NCBI RefSeq assembly: GCF_003614975.1
Contig: NZ_QZWI01000011.1
Location: 62,001-126,000 of the forward strand
Length of the DNA: 64,000 nucleotides
Reading direction: 5' to 3'
From: Rahnella bruchi
GTDB taxonomy: Bacteria; Pseudomonadota; Gammaproteobacteria; Enterobacterales; Enterobacteriaceae
Part shown: piece after piece, positions 49,610-58,908 of the stretch
Numbering within the stretch: position 1 is the first letter of the stretch
Layout: every line of letters starts with the position of its first letter
Made by a program: the position numbers and the translations under genes
The notes under the pieces: generated by a model
Database searches by the model: none
Told to the model about the DNA's origin: nothing
What the model saw: the letters and a program-made list of their open reading frames with translations, nothing else

Positions 49610-50593
49610 ATGACGGCAACGATTAAAACGGCGGTAGTGCAGTTTCAGCATCAGGCCGGAAACAAAAAATATAACCTGATGATGATGGAAGGTTTTATTC
49701 AGCAGGCGGCAATTAACGGCGTGCAGATCCTGGCGTTTCCGGAAATGTGTATCAGCGGCTACTGGCATGTGCCGAAACTGGATAACGACGGTGTGGCGGC
49801 GCTGGCCGAATCTGTGGAAACTGGTTCCTCCGTGCGCCTTATCCGCAAACTGGCTGTGAAACATCAGATGCTGATTGGTGCCGGTTTTATCGAACGCGGC
49901 GATGACGGGCGTCTTTACAACGCCTACGCTGCCTGTATGCCTGACGGATCTGTTTATACACACCGCAAAATGCACGCGTTTGAACATCCTTCTATCAGTT
50001 GCGGTGATGCGTATACCGTGTTTGATACGCCGTGGGGCGTGAAAGTGGGGATCCTGATTTGCTGGGATAACAATCTGGTGGAAAACGCGCGGGCGACGGC
50101 GCTGCTGGGTGCAGACATTTTACTGGCACCGCATCAGACCGGCGGCACAAATTCCCGCAGCCCTTATGGCATGAAACCCATTCCGCTGGAATTATGGGAA
50201 CAACGCGCCACGCGCCAGGAGGAAATCACCGCAGCCTTTAAAGGCGCCAGTGGTCGTGAATGGCTGTTGCGCTGGCTGCCTTCACGGGCGCACGATAATG
50301 GTATGTTTATCTTGTTCAGCAATGGCGTGGGCGCAGATGACGATGAAGTCCGCACCGGTAACGCGATGATCATCGACCCCTATGGCCGCATCGTTAAAGA
50401 AACCTGGGCGGCGGCAGACGCGATGGTGAGTGCTGAACTGGATCTTTCGCTCATTCCGATGAGTACCGGAAGACGTTGGATGGCAGGCAGGCGTCCGGAG
50501 CTCTACCACACTCTGACTGAGCGGCAGGGCTACGAACGTGATGCGATTACGGCGCGTTTTTCCGAAGAATTACCGGGAATTAAAACGCGCTAA
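49610..50593 (+). CDS. Carbon-nitrogen hydrolase (nitrilase superfamily)
   Basis: A 327-residue cytoplasmic hydrolase. The Glu-Lys-Cys triad is complete: Glu in ILAFPEMCISGYWHV, Lys in SVYTHRKMHAFE and Cys in VGILICWDNNLVENARATAL; SPYGMKPIPLELWEQR and DEVRTGNAMIIDPYGR complete the fold. It hydrolyses an amide, carbamoyl or nitrile; the extended insertion around residues 185-215 suggests the N-carbamoyl/aliphatic amidase branch, but this is weak. ATG 49610 is preceded by ACGGAGAATAACC. Confidence 0.87.
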   Translation: MTATIKTAVVQFQHQAGNKKYNLMMMEGFIQQAAINGVQILAFPEMCISGYWHVPKLDNDGVAALAESVETGSSVRLIRKLAVKHQMLIGAGFIERGDDGRLYNAYAACMPDGSVYTHRKMHAFEHPSISCGDAYTVFDTPWGVKVGILICWDNNLVENARATALLGADILLAPHQTGGTNSRSPYGMKPIPLELWEQRATRQEEITAAFKGASGREWLLRWLPSRAHDNGMFILFSNGVGADDDEVRTGNAMIIDPYGRIVKETWAAADAMVSAELDLSLIPMSTGRRWMAGRRPELYHTLTERQGYERDAITARFSEELPGIKTR

Positions 50594-50617
50594 ATACCCC
50601 AGACCTTAAGGGATGTT

Positions 50618-50932
50618 TCAGGCGAGCACTGAACCCACCAGATAAAACATCACCATGCTCAGAATTACCACTACCACCGTATTTCTGATAAACAGCGCGA
50701 ACATCACGCTGAAGACGGTTCCCCAAAAATACGGATTATCGGGAAAGGCGCGCAGTGCGCCGTTTTCAGCCACGATAATCGGGCCGCAAATTGCGGTCAG
50801 TAAACACGGGGCGGCGTATTTCAGCGCCTGATTGACGAATGCCGGTAAGCGCACCGGCAGACGTGGCTCAAGAAATACATAACGGTTGAAAAACACCACG
50901 CCCGCCAACGTCAAAAGCAGTGTCCAGCTCAT
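50618..50932 (-). CDS. azlD: Branched-chain amino acid exporter small subunit (AzlD/YgaH)
   Basis: A 104-residue membrane protein with about four helices (LLLTLAGVVFFNRYVFLEPR, FVNQALKYAAPCLLTAICGP, TVFSVMFALFIRNTVVVVIL). It pairs with AzlC as a two-component exporter of branched-chain amino acids or analogues. Its ATG overlaps the azlC stop by 4 bp; longer frames upstream lie inside azlC. Confidence 0.87.
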   Translation of the reverse strand: MSWTLLLTLAGVVFFNRYVFLEPRLPVRLPAFVNQALKYAAPCLLTAICGPIIVAENGALRAFPDNPYFWGTVFSVMFALFIRNTVVVVILSMVMFYLVGSVLA

Positions 50933-51636
50933 TCGTTTTCCCCGCACATCCGCGCAATAATCAGTGAAACCGCCATGCCTGACAGTCCGGCAATGATGAT
51001 CGCGCCGGAGAAATGCAGCGCGGTGAACAGCATCGATAAGCCCAGTGAACTGCATACACCCGCCAGGACCGCAGGCCGGTTAATCATCGGCACTACCAGC
51101 GAGGCAAATGTCGCGATGATGGAAAAATCGAGGTGAAAACGCGCCAGATCAGGCACTGACGACGCCATCACAATGCCTGCCAGACTGCACAACACCCAGC
51201 ACAGATAAAAAGTCAGCCCCGCGCCAATCATAAATCCGGGCGTCAGAGGATGGCGCTCTTTATGCGATGCGCTGAGTGCGAACAGTTCGTCTGTCAGCAG
51301 AAATCCCACCGGAATGCGCAGGCGCGCCGCGAAGGCGGAAACAGGTTTTCTCAGCGTCAGGCCGTACAAAAAGTGTTGCGCGGTGAGAAAGAAAACCGAC
51401 ACCACGATCACCGGCAGACTGGCACCGGACATCAGCATCGCCAGCGTCACCAGCTGCGCGGCTCCGGCGTATATAATTGCCGACATCCCGAGGCTTTGCG
51501 AAAACGTCAGGCCGGACTGCACCGCCATCGAACCGGCCAGAATTCCCCACGGGATAACCGACAGACACAGCGGCAGCATGGCGACCATGCCGTACAAAAA
51601 ACCGCTGCGGCCGGTCAGATTTTTGGAAAGAGTCAT
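50929..51636 (-). CDS. azlC: Branched-chain amino acid exporter large subunit (AzlC/YgaZ)
   Basis: A 235-residue inner-membrane protein. AzlC motifs: LPLCLSVIPWGILAGSMAVQ, MSAIIYAGAAQLVTLAMLMS and FFLTAQHFLYGLTLRKPVSA (H/Y signature), then FLLTDELFALSASHKERHPL. With AzlD it exports branched-chain amino acids. An AraC gene 80 bp upstream on the same strand is the likely regulator. Confidence 0.9.
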   Translation of the reverse strand: MTLSKNLTGRSGFLYGMVAMLPLCLSVIPWGILAGSMAVQSGLTFSQSLGMSAIIYAGAAQLVTLAMLMSGASLPVIVVSVFFLTAQHFLYGLTLRKPVSAFAARLRIPVGFLLTDELFALSASHKERHPLTPGFMIGAGLTFYLCWVLCSLAGIVMASSVPDLARFHLDFSIIATFASLVVPMINRPAVLAGVCSSLGLSMLFTALHFSGAIIIAGLSGMAVSLIIARMCGENE

Positions 51637-51715
51637 GTTTAAAGTAAGCCGTAATGGATTGAACGGCTACTGTAGGCGGGCGGGAAATTCAGGTCTTGAA
51701 TGAGATTGCTGCCGG

Positions 51716-52540
51716 TCAGAAAATTTTATGCGCTTTCACGAACTGACCGGGCGTGACGCCAATCGCCCGTTTGAAATGGCGGTTGAGATGGCTTTGATCG
51801 GCAAATCCGGCCAGCAACGCTGTTTCTCCGATAGGCACGCCGCCGAGCAGACAGGCTTTGGCCTTACGTAACCGCGCCTGAATCAGCCAGGAATGCGGCG
51901 ATAATCCGACCACTTTCTTAAACTGACGCAGAAAATGCCAGGTGCTCAGCCCCGCGGCTTCAGCCAGTTCTGTCAGGCCGAAATCGGCTTCAGGACAATC
52001 GTTAAGTAAGTCTCTGATACGCAGAACCTGTGCTTCGGCACCGCTCAGCGGGCGCGGCGTGACAGGCGATGAACAGTGGCGCATCACCAGCCAGGTCATC
52101 GTCGACATCAGCATGCTTTCCTTGAACAGCTTATCGCCCGGCTGCATCAGCACGTCAAAGGTGAACTGTAGCTGCCGCGCCAGACCGGGGTCATACACCA
52201 CCGGCTGCGCAAACCACGGGATTTCGCCGTTGATACTCAGCACATCGCGGGACAACGCCTGCATCAGCGAAGGATGCGGATAAATGGCGCGGTACGCCCA
52301 GCCTGTGTCGGTGCCGGCCTGTCCGGTATGCACTTCATCGGGATTGACCAACACGATATGACCCTGTGGCGCGCAGTGTTCACCGCCGCTGCGGTAAAAC
52401 CGTTGCGCGCCGTTTTCGATCAGTAAGATGCAAAACGTTTCATGGACGTGACGCGAAAAACATTGTTCACGGTATCGCGCGTTAAGCATCTCCAGCCCGT
52501 TAAATTCGGCCAGATGATAATAATTTGCCTGTTCTTGCAT
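51716..52540 (-). CDS. AraC-family regulator with cupin ligand domain
   Basis: A 274-residue AraC protein. The N-terminal cupin-like domain has SRHVHETFCILLIENGAQRF and GHIVLVNPDEVHTGQAG; the C-terminal pair of HTHs has FGLTELAEAAGLSTWHFLRQ then GETALLAGFADQSHLNRHFK and the signature end GVTPGQFVKAH. This subclass is usually found next to AzlCD or LysE exporters and responds to amino acids. It lies directly upstream of azlCD, on the same strand. Confidence 0.9.
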   Translation of the reverse strand: MQEQANYYHLAEFNGLEMLNARYREQCFSRHVHETFCILLIENGAQRFYRSGGEHCAPQGHIVLVNPDEVHTGQAGTDTGWAYRAIYPHPSLMQALSRDVLSINGEIPWFAQPVVYDPGLARQLQFTFDVLMQPGDKLFKESMLMSTMTWLVMRHCSSPVTPRPLSGAEAQVLRIRDLLNDCPEADFGLTELAEAAGLSTWHFLRQFKKVVGLSPHSWLIQARLRKAKACLLGGVPIGETALLAGFADQSHLNRHFKRAIGVTPGQFVKAHKIF

Positions 52541-52659
52541 GGGGATTACTGTACCGGAATGACGTATTTCTGGAAAAGAGGTTTCTGTATACCGACTCTG
52601 TTTTGGAAAATCTTGAACAAAATTGCTGTGCGGATGTTTTCTCTGACGCCAAAAACCTC

Positions 52660-53382
52660 TCAGAAAAACGCATCCCGCAGCAGCGACGCGCCCGCCACCA
52701 GAAGCATCACATCGATCAGCCGGTTGAATGCGTTATCTGAAATACGGACGACCCACTTTTTACCGATTAGCATGCCGGCCACCAACGTCCCGCCAACCAG
52801 TAAACCGCTGACCAGCACATGCCACGGCATTGCACCAATGGCACTAAAGGTCGAGGCTTTGGCGAAGTAAATCGCAAAGGAGGCCGCCGCTTCGGTCGAG
52901 AGCAATGCGCCTTTCACCAGTCCGTAACCGGCGAAAATGGGAATGGTCAGCGGGCCGGTTGAGAACACCACGCCGGTCAGAAATCCGGTCAGTGCGCCCG
53001 CCAGCGCCAGTTGCAGGCCGGTGAGGGGCAGCGCTTTGGTTTTTGCAAAGTGGCGCAGAGGGATCAGCAAAAAAAAGAACAGGCCGATGCAGATATCCGA
53101 GAGCCGCGCGGGCATCACCCACAGGGTATTCGCGCCCAGCACGGCTGCCGGAATACCGGGCACGGAATACAGAAAGAACGCTTTCAGATTGATGTCTTTA
53201 CGCCACAGCAGCACGCGGGAAATATTGCCGACAATCGCGGCAACGGCCATCACCGGGATGGCGGTTTTTGGCCCGAACGTCCAGGCCAGTGCGGGCAGTA
53301 AAATAATCGAACTGCCGGTGCCCACCATGCCGCTGATAATGCCCGCAAGAATGCCCGTAATGGCAATAACCGCATATAACAC
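52660..53382 (-). CDS. TauE/SafE-family membrane exporter
   Basis: A 240-residue protein with about eight helices in two repeats (YAVIAITGILAGIISGMVGT; GALTGFLTGVVFSTGPLTIP). TauE/SafE proteins export sulfonates, sulfite or other organic anions. I place the start at GTG 53382 because AAAGGAGAGG lies 5 bases before it and the first helix then starts at once; an in-frame ATG 105 bp upstream would overlap the divergent lysR gene and add a non-hydrophobic tail. Probably controlled by that LysR. Confidence 0.82.
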   Translation of the reverse strand: MLYAVIAITGILAGIISGMVGTGSSIILLPALAWTFGPKTAIPVMAVAAIVGNISRVLLWRKDINLKAFFLYSVPGIPAAVLGANTLWVMPARLSDICIGLFFFLLIPLRHFAKTKALPLTGLQLALAGALTGFLTGVVFSTGPLTIPIFAGYGLVKGALLSTEAAASFAIYFAKASTFSAIGAMPWHVLVSGLLVGGTLVAGMLIGKKWVVRISDNAFNRLIDVMLLVAGASLLRDAFF

Positions 53383-53485
53383 GTTGCCTCTCCTTTGCTG
53401 ATAAGTGATAGCGGCGATGTTAGCGCTGGGCTGCGGGCATGACCCGTGATAAAAAGTCACATAATGGTGAGTAAAAGGAGAATTC

Positions 53486-54388
53486 ATGCACGCACTTCCC
53501 CCGCTGACGGCGCTGCGCGCCTTTTTTGTGGCCTGCCACGCGGGCAGTTATACCGCCGCAGCGCAGGAGCTTTGCATCACGCACGGCGCGGTCAGCCGCC
53601 ACATTCAGGTGGTGGAGAAATGGTTTGGCGTGAATTTATTCACAAAGGAAGGACAACGGCGGGTGCCGACGCCTTATGCCCTGACGCTGGCGCGGGAACT
53701 GGGCAGCGCGTTTGATACGCTGTCTGATATCGCCCTGCGCTACGGCAACGGCGGGCGCAATAATGTCTTCAACGTCAGCGTGCCAACTACCATGAGCCTG
53801 AAATGGCTGCTGCCGCGGCTCGATGATTTTTACGCCCGCTTTCCGGCAGCCAACTTACAGATTTCGACCGCCAATACCGAACAGCTGCACATTGTCGGGC
53901 ATTACGATCTGCTGATCCGCCGTGAACTCAGCGCCACGCAGTATTCGGCAATCCCCTTTCTTGGTGATACTCATTGCCTGATGGCCTCACCCGCACTGCT
54001 CAGCCGTTTGACGATTAAAAAACCAGAAGATGTGCTGAATTGTCTGCGTATTGAAACGCTGACGCGTCCCGGTCACTGGAATTTGTGGCTGGCAGCCGCA
54101 GGGCTTGGTAAAGCACCGGTCAGCGGTTTTCGCCGGTATGACCATTTTCACGTTTCGTTGCATGCGATGCTGGAAGGGATGGGTGTCGGGCTGGGGCCGG
54201 TCAGTACGTTATCGGCGGAAATCAGTCGCGGAAATCTGGTGCCGCTATTCCCGGAAATCACCGTCGCGCCTTGTCAGTATTTCGCTCTGACACCGGTCGG
54301 TGTACAGAAAACCCTGCTCCACCAAGCCTTTGAAGACTGGCTGGTGGAGCAGGGTCAGAGTGGTGATGAAAAAGCGTATCAGTCGTAG
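53486..54388 (+). CDS. LysR-family regulator (GcvA-like)
   Basis: A 300-residue [27 protein letters not shown] and [20 protein letters not shown], with the PPLTALRAF start of the GcvA/AmpR group. The effector domain includes [20 protein letters not shown] and [32 protein letters not shown] is the ribosome site. It is divergent from the TauE-like gene, and its 3' end overlaps treF by 10 bp tail-to-tail and contains the treF terminator. Confidence 0.9.
   Translation: MHALPPLTALRAFFVACHAGSYTAAAQELCITHGAVSRHIQVVEKWFGVNLFTKEGQRRVPTPYALTLARELGSAFDTLSDIALRYGNGGRNNVFNVSVPTTMSLKWLLPRLDDFYARFPAANLQISTANTEQLHIVGHYDLLIRRELSATQYSAIPFLGDTHCLMASPALLSRLTIKKPEDVLNCLRIETLTRPGHWNLWLAAAGLGKAPVSGFRRYDHFHVSLHAMLEGMGVGLGPVSTLSAEISRGNLVPLFPEITVAPCQYFALTPVGVQKTLLHQAFEDWLVEQGQSGDEKAYQS
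54304..54354 (-). terminator. treF terminator embedded in the lysR coding sequence
   Basis: A perfect 13-bp inverted repeat, CCCTGCTCCACCA (54312-54324) and TGGTGGAGCAGGG (54342-54354), with a 17-base loop. On the minus strand it is followed by TTTTCTGT, and it starts 24 bp after the treF stop. On the plus strand the same bases encode the last residues of the LysR protein. Confidence 0.8.
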
Positions 54389-56034
54389 TTTTCGCCGTAT
54401 AAACCTATCAGGCGGCGCACAACGCCGTTGGTCCAGCCGAAGCCGTCCTGTAACGGGTATTCCCCGCCGCCACCTTCACGCGGCGCACCACCGGAAATGT
54501 GGTATTTCTCGATGAGTTTATGATTTTGCTGATAAAACTGATTCACAGTTTTCAGCCAGCTGCGGGCAATCTGGTCGCCCAGTGCGTCGTTGCCATACAG
54601 CTTGAACCCCTGAATTGCCATCCATTGCAGCGGCGCCCAGCCGTTAGGTTTATCCCACTGTTCGCCGGTTTCGTATTCAGTGGTCATCAGCCCACCCGGT
54701 GTCAGCAGGCGTGACTGTACTGCTTGTGCAATACGCACGGCCTGATGGTGTGTGGCCAGTCCGACGTACAGCGGCACCACGCTGGCGGCTGAAAACAGCG
54801 CCAGCTGCTGACGGTGCCAGTCGTAATCACGGAAGCACCCTTCGGTTTCATCCCACAAGTAGCGGTTGATGGCTTCGCGTCGGTTTTCCGCTTTTTGCCG
54901 GAATTCCGCTTCGGTTGCCCGGTCGTTATTCAGCCCGGAAATATTAGCAATGGCGCTTTCCAGTTTGAATAAAAACGCGTTCAGGTCGATGGGAATAAAC
55001 TGCGTGGTGCGGATACTGGCCAGCCGGTGGCCATCACGCAGCCAGCGCGAGGAGTAATCCCAACCGGATTCGGCACCGGCGCGCAGGTCTCGATATACTT
55101 CATTGGCGGGACGACTCGAGTGCTTCGCGGTTTCCACATCTTCGCGCCAGGACTCATCACGCGGCGTGTCCCTGTCATCCCAGTAACGGTTGAGCAACGT
55201 GCCGTCAGGCAGACACACCGCATGGCGGTAAGCCTGATTGGGCGCCAGTGAATCGGCACCGTCCATCCAGAATTCATATTCCATTTTCAGATGATCAAGA
55301 TAACGACGCGCGCCGCGCACGCCGTCCTCTTCAAACAGTTCGACCATCAGCGCAAAGACCGGCGGCTGCGAGCGGCTGAGATAATAAGTGCGGTTACCGT
55401 TAGGGATATGCCCGTAAATCTCGATCATCCACGCAAAATTATCGGCCATGGTGCGCAGCAAATCGTTACGACCACTTTCCGCCAGGCCCAGCATGGTGAA
55501 GTACGAATCCCAATAGTAGGTTTCGCCAAAACGCCCGCCGGGTACCACGTAAGCCTGTGGAAGGGGCAAAAGTGACGACCAGGACACGTGGTCTTCCGGC
55601 TGGCGCGTCAGCACCGGCCAGAGTTTGTCGATGTGCTGTTTAAGCGAATCACCGGGATCAGACACGTATTCATCACCGTGCGGTTCCGGCAGCCAGAAAT
55701 GCGCCTCGACAAAGCGTTTCAGGTTAAAGCCCGGATGGTTTTTGATCCGCCGGTAACGCAGCAGGATATCCAGCGGATCCATTTTGGGCGGGCAATCGGG
55801 AAAGGTTTTGCTGTCGGCAAACAATTGCGAAGACTGAACGCTGGTGAACAGTTCCATATAACGGTCAGCCGGCGTTAAAGCATCGGAAGGCGGCAGCCCT
55901 TCGATCATCTCCGGTTCCGGTTCGGCGTCCATCATCCGGTCAAGGATCAGCTCAATAGGCTCGAGTTCGCTCAGACGAAACTCTTCGCCTTCCAGTGCTG
56001 CGATCTCCTTCGTCTGGTGTTTCTCATTTAGCAT
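54379..56034 (-). CDS. treF: Cytoplasmic trehalase TreF
   Basis: A 551-residue GH37 alpha,alpha-trehalase (E. coli TreF 549). No signal peptide, unlike periplasmic TreA. Signature 1 is [20 protein letters not shown] and signature 2 is [20 protein letters not shown]; catalytic Asp and Glu lie in [13 protein letters not shown] and the [18 protein letters not shown] region. It splits trehalose to two glucose. It is 57 bp after otsA on the same strand, so synthesis and degradation genes are clustered, which allows turnover after osmotic stress. Confidence 0.95.
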   Translation of the reverse strand: MLNEKHQTKEIAALEGEEFRLSELEPIELILDRMMDAEPEPEMIEGLPPSDALTPADRYMELFTSVQSSQLFADSKTFPDCPPKMDPLDILLRYRRIKNHPGFNLKRFVEAHFWLPEPHGDEYVSDPGDSLKQHIDKLWPVLTRQPEDHVSWSSLLPLPQAYVVPGGRFGETYYWDSYFTMLGLAESGRNDLLRTMADNFAWMIEIYGHIPNGNRTYYLSRSQPPVFALMVELFEEDGVRGARRYLDHLKMEYEFWMDGADSLAPNQAYRHAVCLPDGTLLNRYWDDRDTPRDESWREDVETAKHSSRPANEVYRDLRAGAESGWDYSSRWLRDGHRLASIRTTQFIPIDLNAFLFKLESAIANISGLNNDRATEAEFRQKAENRREAINRYLWDETEGCFRDYDWHRQQLALFSAASVVPLYVGLATHHQAVRIAQAVQSRLLTPGGLMTTEYETGEQWDKPNGWAPLQWMAIQGFKLYGNDALGDQIARSWLKTVNQFYQQNHKLIEKYHISGGAPREGGGGEYPLQDGFGWTNGVVRRLIGLYGENYD

Positions 56035-56091
56035 AAGCTACAGCCTTTTGGTTTGAGGGCTTTAAACATTGAGACAGCGAACGACGGCGTT

Positions 56092-57486
56092 TTATTGCCG
56101 GCCGTGCAGCGTCAGATTGTGCAGATCGCGCAAATAGGTTTCACCCCAGTTCGCGATATCATTTTTAGTCAGCACGGCCATCATGTCGTTGTAACGCGCC
56201 TGACGTTCGGCCAGGGGCATGGTCAGGGCTTTATCCAGCGCCGCCGCCACGTCATCACGGTCATAAGGATTGACAATCAATGCTGACGTCAGTTCATTCG
56301 CCGCCCCTGCGAATTGCGAAAGTACCAGCACACCGGGGTCTGCCGGATCCTGTGCCGCGACATATTCTTTCGCCACCAGATTCATGCCGTCACGCAGCGG
56401 CGTCACCAGCCCGACATCGGTCAGGCGGAACAATTTCATCAGCAGACTGCGCTGGAAATGCTGATTGAGATAAAACAGCGGCGTCTGATTCATGCTGCCG
56501 TATTTACCGTTGATGCGCCCGACTTCGGTTTCCAGCTGATGACGCAGTTCCTGATACGCCTGCACATCGCCGCGCGAGGTCGGCGCAATCTGGGTATAAC
56601 GCACTTTGCCGCGATGCTGCGGGAATTTTTCCAGCAACGCTTCAAAGGCCAGAAAACGCTCCGGCAGTCCTTTGGTGTAATCAAGACGTTCGCAGGAAAT
56701 AATATTTTGCGCTTCGCGAAGTTCGCGTTCAATGGCCGCCATTTTCGGTGGCAGCGGCCCTTCCGCCATCTCTTTGATACTTTCTGGCGCAATGCTGATC
56801 GGATACACGCCGGTCGTAAACGTATTGCCAAACGCCTGATGCGTGCCGGAATCCGTCTGTTCCAGCGACGTCAGCTGACTCAGATTATCCAGAAACGCCT
56901 GACGGTCGCTTTCAGTCTGGAAACCGAGCAGATCGTATTCGCTCATCATTTTGATAAGCTCATCGTGCGTCGGTACGGCGTTGAAGATTTCCGGCGTCGG
57001 GAACGGAATATGCAGGAAGAAACCGATGCGGTTTTTCACGCCCAGCTTGCGTAACGCGGCGGCGAATGGCAGCAGGTGGTAATCGTGGATCCACAGAATA
57101 TCGTCGTCTTTAATCAGCGGCTGTAATCTTTTCGCCAGCAGGTCATTGACGCGACAGTAGCCGTCCCAGGCTTCACGCTGGAAATCGACCAGATCGGTGC
57201 GGTAATGCAGCGCTGGCCAGAGTACGGCATTGGAAAACTGGCAGTAATAGAGGTCGTAATCGTTCTGATCCAGCGGCACCGAGGCATAAGTGATGCCGTC
57301 ATCTTCGACCACACTCAGCTCATCCTGGTCGTCTTCGCCGGAAATCTCGCTGATTTCGCCGTTCCAGCCAAACCACAGGCCGGAAGTATTTTTCAGTGCG
57401 TCAAGGATCCCCACGGCCAGCCCGCCTGCGGACTTCGACCCGTCAGGAATAGCAATACGGTTAGAAACAACAACCAGGCGGCTCAT
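56092..57486 (-). CDS. otsA: Trehalose-6-phosphate synthase OtsA
   Basis: A 464-residue GT20 glycosyltransferase (E. coli 474) making trehalose 6-phosphate from UDP-glucose and glucose 6-phosphate. Motifs: [20 protein letters not shown] (N-terminal loop), [56 protein letters not shown] and [20 protein letters not shown]. The start overlaps the otsB stop by 4 bp (ATGA). In enterobacteria otsBA is RpoS-dependent and osmotically induced. Confidence 0.96.
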   Translation of the reverse strand: MSRLVVVSNRIAIPDGSKSAGGLAVGILDALKNTSGLWFGWNGEISEISGEDDQDELSVVEDDGITYASVPLDQNDYDLYYCQFSNAVLWPALHYRTDLVDFQREAWDGYCRVNDLLAKRLQPLIKDDDILWIHDYHLLPFAAALRKLGVKNRIGFFLHIPFPTPEIFNAVPTHDELIKMMSEYDLLGFQTESDRQAFLDNLSQLTSLEQTDSGTHQAFGNTFTTGVYPISIAPESIKEMAEGPLPPKMAAIERELREAQNIISCERLDYTKGLPERFLAFEALLEKFPQHRGKVRYTQIAPTSRGDVQAYQELRHQLETEVGRINGKYGSMNQTPLFYLNQHFQRSLLMKLFRLTDVGLVTPLRDGMNLVAKEYVAAQDPADPGVLVLSQFAGAANELTSALIVNPYDRDDVAAALDKALTMPLAERQARYNDMMAVLTKNDIANWGETYLRDLHNLTLHGRQ

Positions 57487-58277
57487 AATTCAGACTCCTT
57501 GTTAACAGTGAGTGTGTGACGTTGTAACGCATCTATCCAGCGGTAAACGTCGTGAACGGTTTTAACACGGTACTGCGCCAGGCTTGAACCTTCGCCAACT
57601 TTAACGGAAATGCCATTCATCGCGTTGACGACTTCAAAGCCCTTTTCGTCGGTCAGATCGTCACCGACAAACACCGGCACACGTCCTGCAAACGGCGGTT
57701 GCTGCATAAAATCATAAATCGCCGCGCCTTTGTCTTTGCCGCGCGGCTTGATTTCAATGACGCATTTCCCGGGCTGGAGCACCAGCTCAGGGTGTTTCGC
57801 CACCACCGATTCCGCCAGTTCGAGAACGTGCTGCTGATGGAGCATCGCCTGACGGTAATGCAGCGCGAAGGCCATTCCTTTGATTTCCAGCAACGTGCCG
57901 GGAAGTTTTTGCATCCCGGCGGCGAGCGTTTCTTCAACGTCTTTTGCCATCTGCGCCGGTAACGTCACGCGGTGAAATTGTCCCGCGCCATCGCGCATTT
58001 CTGCGCCGTGGACACCCGCTGCGGGCAGAATTAACGGCGTGACCAGCTGATCCAGTTGTTCAACCGGACGGCCGGAAATCAGCGCCAGCGCGCCGGAGGA
58101 CGCAGCAAACAACGTCTGCAAATGCTGGCGGACGTCGGACGGAATGGTCACGGCGTCGGGCTCATCGCAGATTTCGGCGAGGGTGCCATCGACATCGAAA
58201 AAGAAGGCGTATTGTTGACTGTCCGGGTGCGGAAGTAGCGGTGTTTCGGAGGTGTTTTCCTGAATTTCTGAGGTCAA
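57483..58277 (-). CDS. otsB: Trehalose-6-phosphate phosphatase OtsB
   Basis: A 264-residue HAD-superfamily phosphatase (E. coli 266). The nucleophile Asp28 and Asp30 are in YAFFFDVDGTLAEICDEP; motif II is LALISGRPVEQLD; motif IV is VFVGDDLTDEKGFEVVN. It dephosphorylates trehalose 6-phosphate to trehalose. First gene of the otsBA operon; treF follows. Confidence 0.95.
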   Translation of the reverse strand: MTSEIQENTSETPLLPHPDSQQYAFFFDVDGTLAEICDEPDAVTIPSDVRQHLQTLFAASSGALALISGRPVEQLDQLVTPLILPAAGVHGAEMRDGAGQFHRVTLPAQMAKDVEETLAAGMQKLPGTLLEIKGMAFALHYRQAMLHQQHVLELAESVVAKHPELVLQPGKCVIEIKPRGKDKGAAIYDFMQQPPFAGRVPVFVGDDLTDEKGFEVVNAMNGISVKVGEGSSLAQYRVKTVHDVYRWIDALQRHTLTVNKESEL

Positions 58278-58359
58278 AGTAGTTCTCCTGCTGATAAGTT
58301 ACGACACAACGCATCATTGCGCTGAAAACCTTCGGGCGTTTTCTTGTTTTTTATTTTCG

Positions 58360-58389
58360 AATTTCGAGTAAACAAATTTCGAATAAACA
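58360..58389. repeat. Tandem 15-bp repeat upstream of otsB
   Basis: AATTTCGAGTAAACA (58360-58374) is followed directly by AATTTCGAATAAACA (58375-58389), differing at one base. On the otsB strand each unit begins TGTTTA. It is 83 bp before the otsB start, where promoter elements are expected. Confidence 0.6.
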
Positions 58390-58408
58390 AATATAGCCCC
58401 TTATCAGA

Positions 58409-58451
58409 GCACCGGCGGGATTATCAGATTTATCCACAAGCCCGCCGGTGC
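58409..58451. other. 11-bp perfect inverted repeat between otsB and DUF2493 gene
   Basis: GCACCGGCGGG (58409-58419), a 21-base AT-rich loop, CCCGCCGGTGC (58441-58451). It could end the DUF2493 transcript, but there is no T-run on the minus strand (TCTGATAAGG follows). Confidence 0.55.
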
Positions 58452-58500
58452 CGGTCTGCATTGAAATAAACTTCAGAAACCCCCCGATAAAGTGACAATG

Positions 58501-58860
58501 TCACTCGTTAAGATATTGTCCGATATCAATCACTTTGATCCCCCTCCTGTTCGCCAGCGCAACACACTGCGCCGTGTCTTCTCCGCCTGAAAAAGCCAGC
58601 ACCACATCCGGTCTGCTGTCTTCAAACATAAAGAAAATGCGGCGAATTTCCGCGTATTTACCGTGCAATGACCAGTTGGCCGGATAGCGCACGACGTGGA
58701 CATTTACGCCGCGCGCCCAGCGTTCAATTATTCCCCCAAGCGACTGATGGCCGCCGTGAATAATCACGCTGACGGTTTGTGATTGAACATATAAATCCAG
58801 CACCCGTGTCACCGTATGTATATCGGCATAAAAGCGCCCTGCGCAAATCAGAACCCTCAT
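58501..58860 (-). CDS. DUF2493 / YspA-like SLOG-fold protein
   Basis: A 119-residue Rossmann-like protein: VLICAGRFYADIHTVTRVLD, SVIIHGGHQSLGGIIERWAR, VVRYPANWSLHGKYAEIRRI and DVVLAFSGGEDTAQCVALAN. The AGR and GG motifs are those of DUF2493 (YspA, cpYpsA-related SLOG group), which binds nucleotide-like ligands; relatives occur near NAD/ADP-ribose and phage-defence genes, but nothing of that kind is next to it here. Monocistronic. Confidence 0.8.
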   Translation of the reverse strand: MRVLICAGRFYADIHTVTRVLDLYVQSQTVSVIIHGGHQSLGGIIERWARGVNVHVVRYPANWSLHGKYAEIRRIFFMFEDSRPDVVLAFSGGEDTAQCVALANRRGIKVIDIGQYLNE

Positions 58861-58908
58861 CAGCTTCCCCTCTTTTTCTTCTTATGATGGCCATTTATTG
58901 TTGAGCAT

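Noticed and set aside
53383-53487. Upstream ATG start for the TauE-like gene
   Set aside because: It would overlap the divergent lysR start and add a hydrophilic tail; GTG 53382 has a much better ribosome site.
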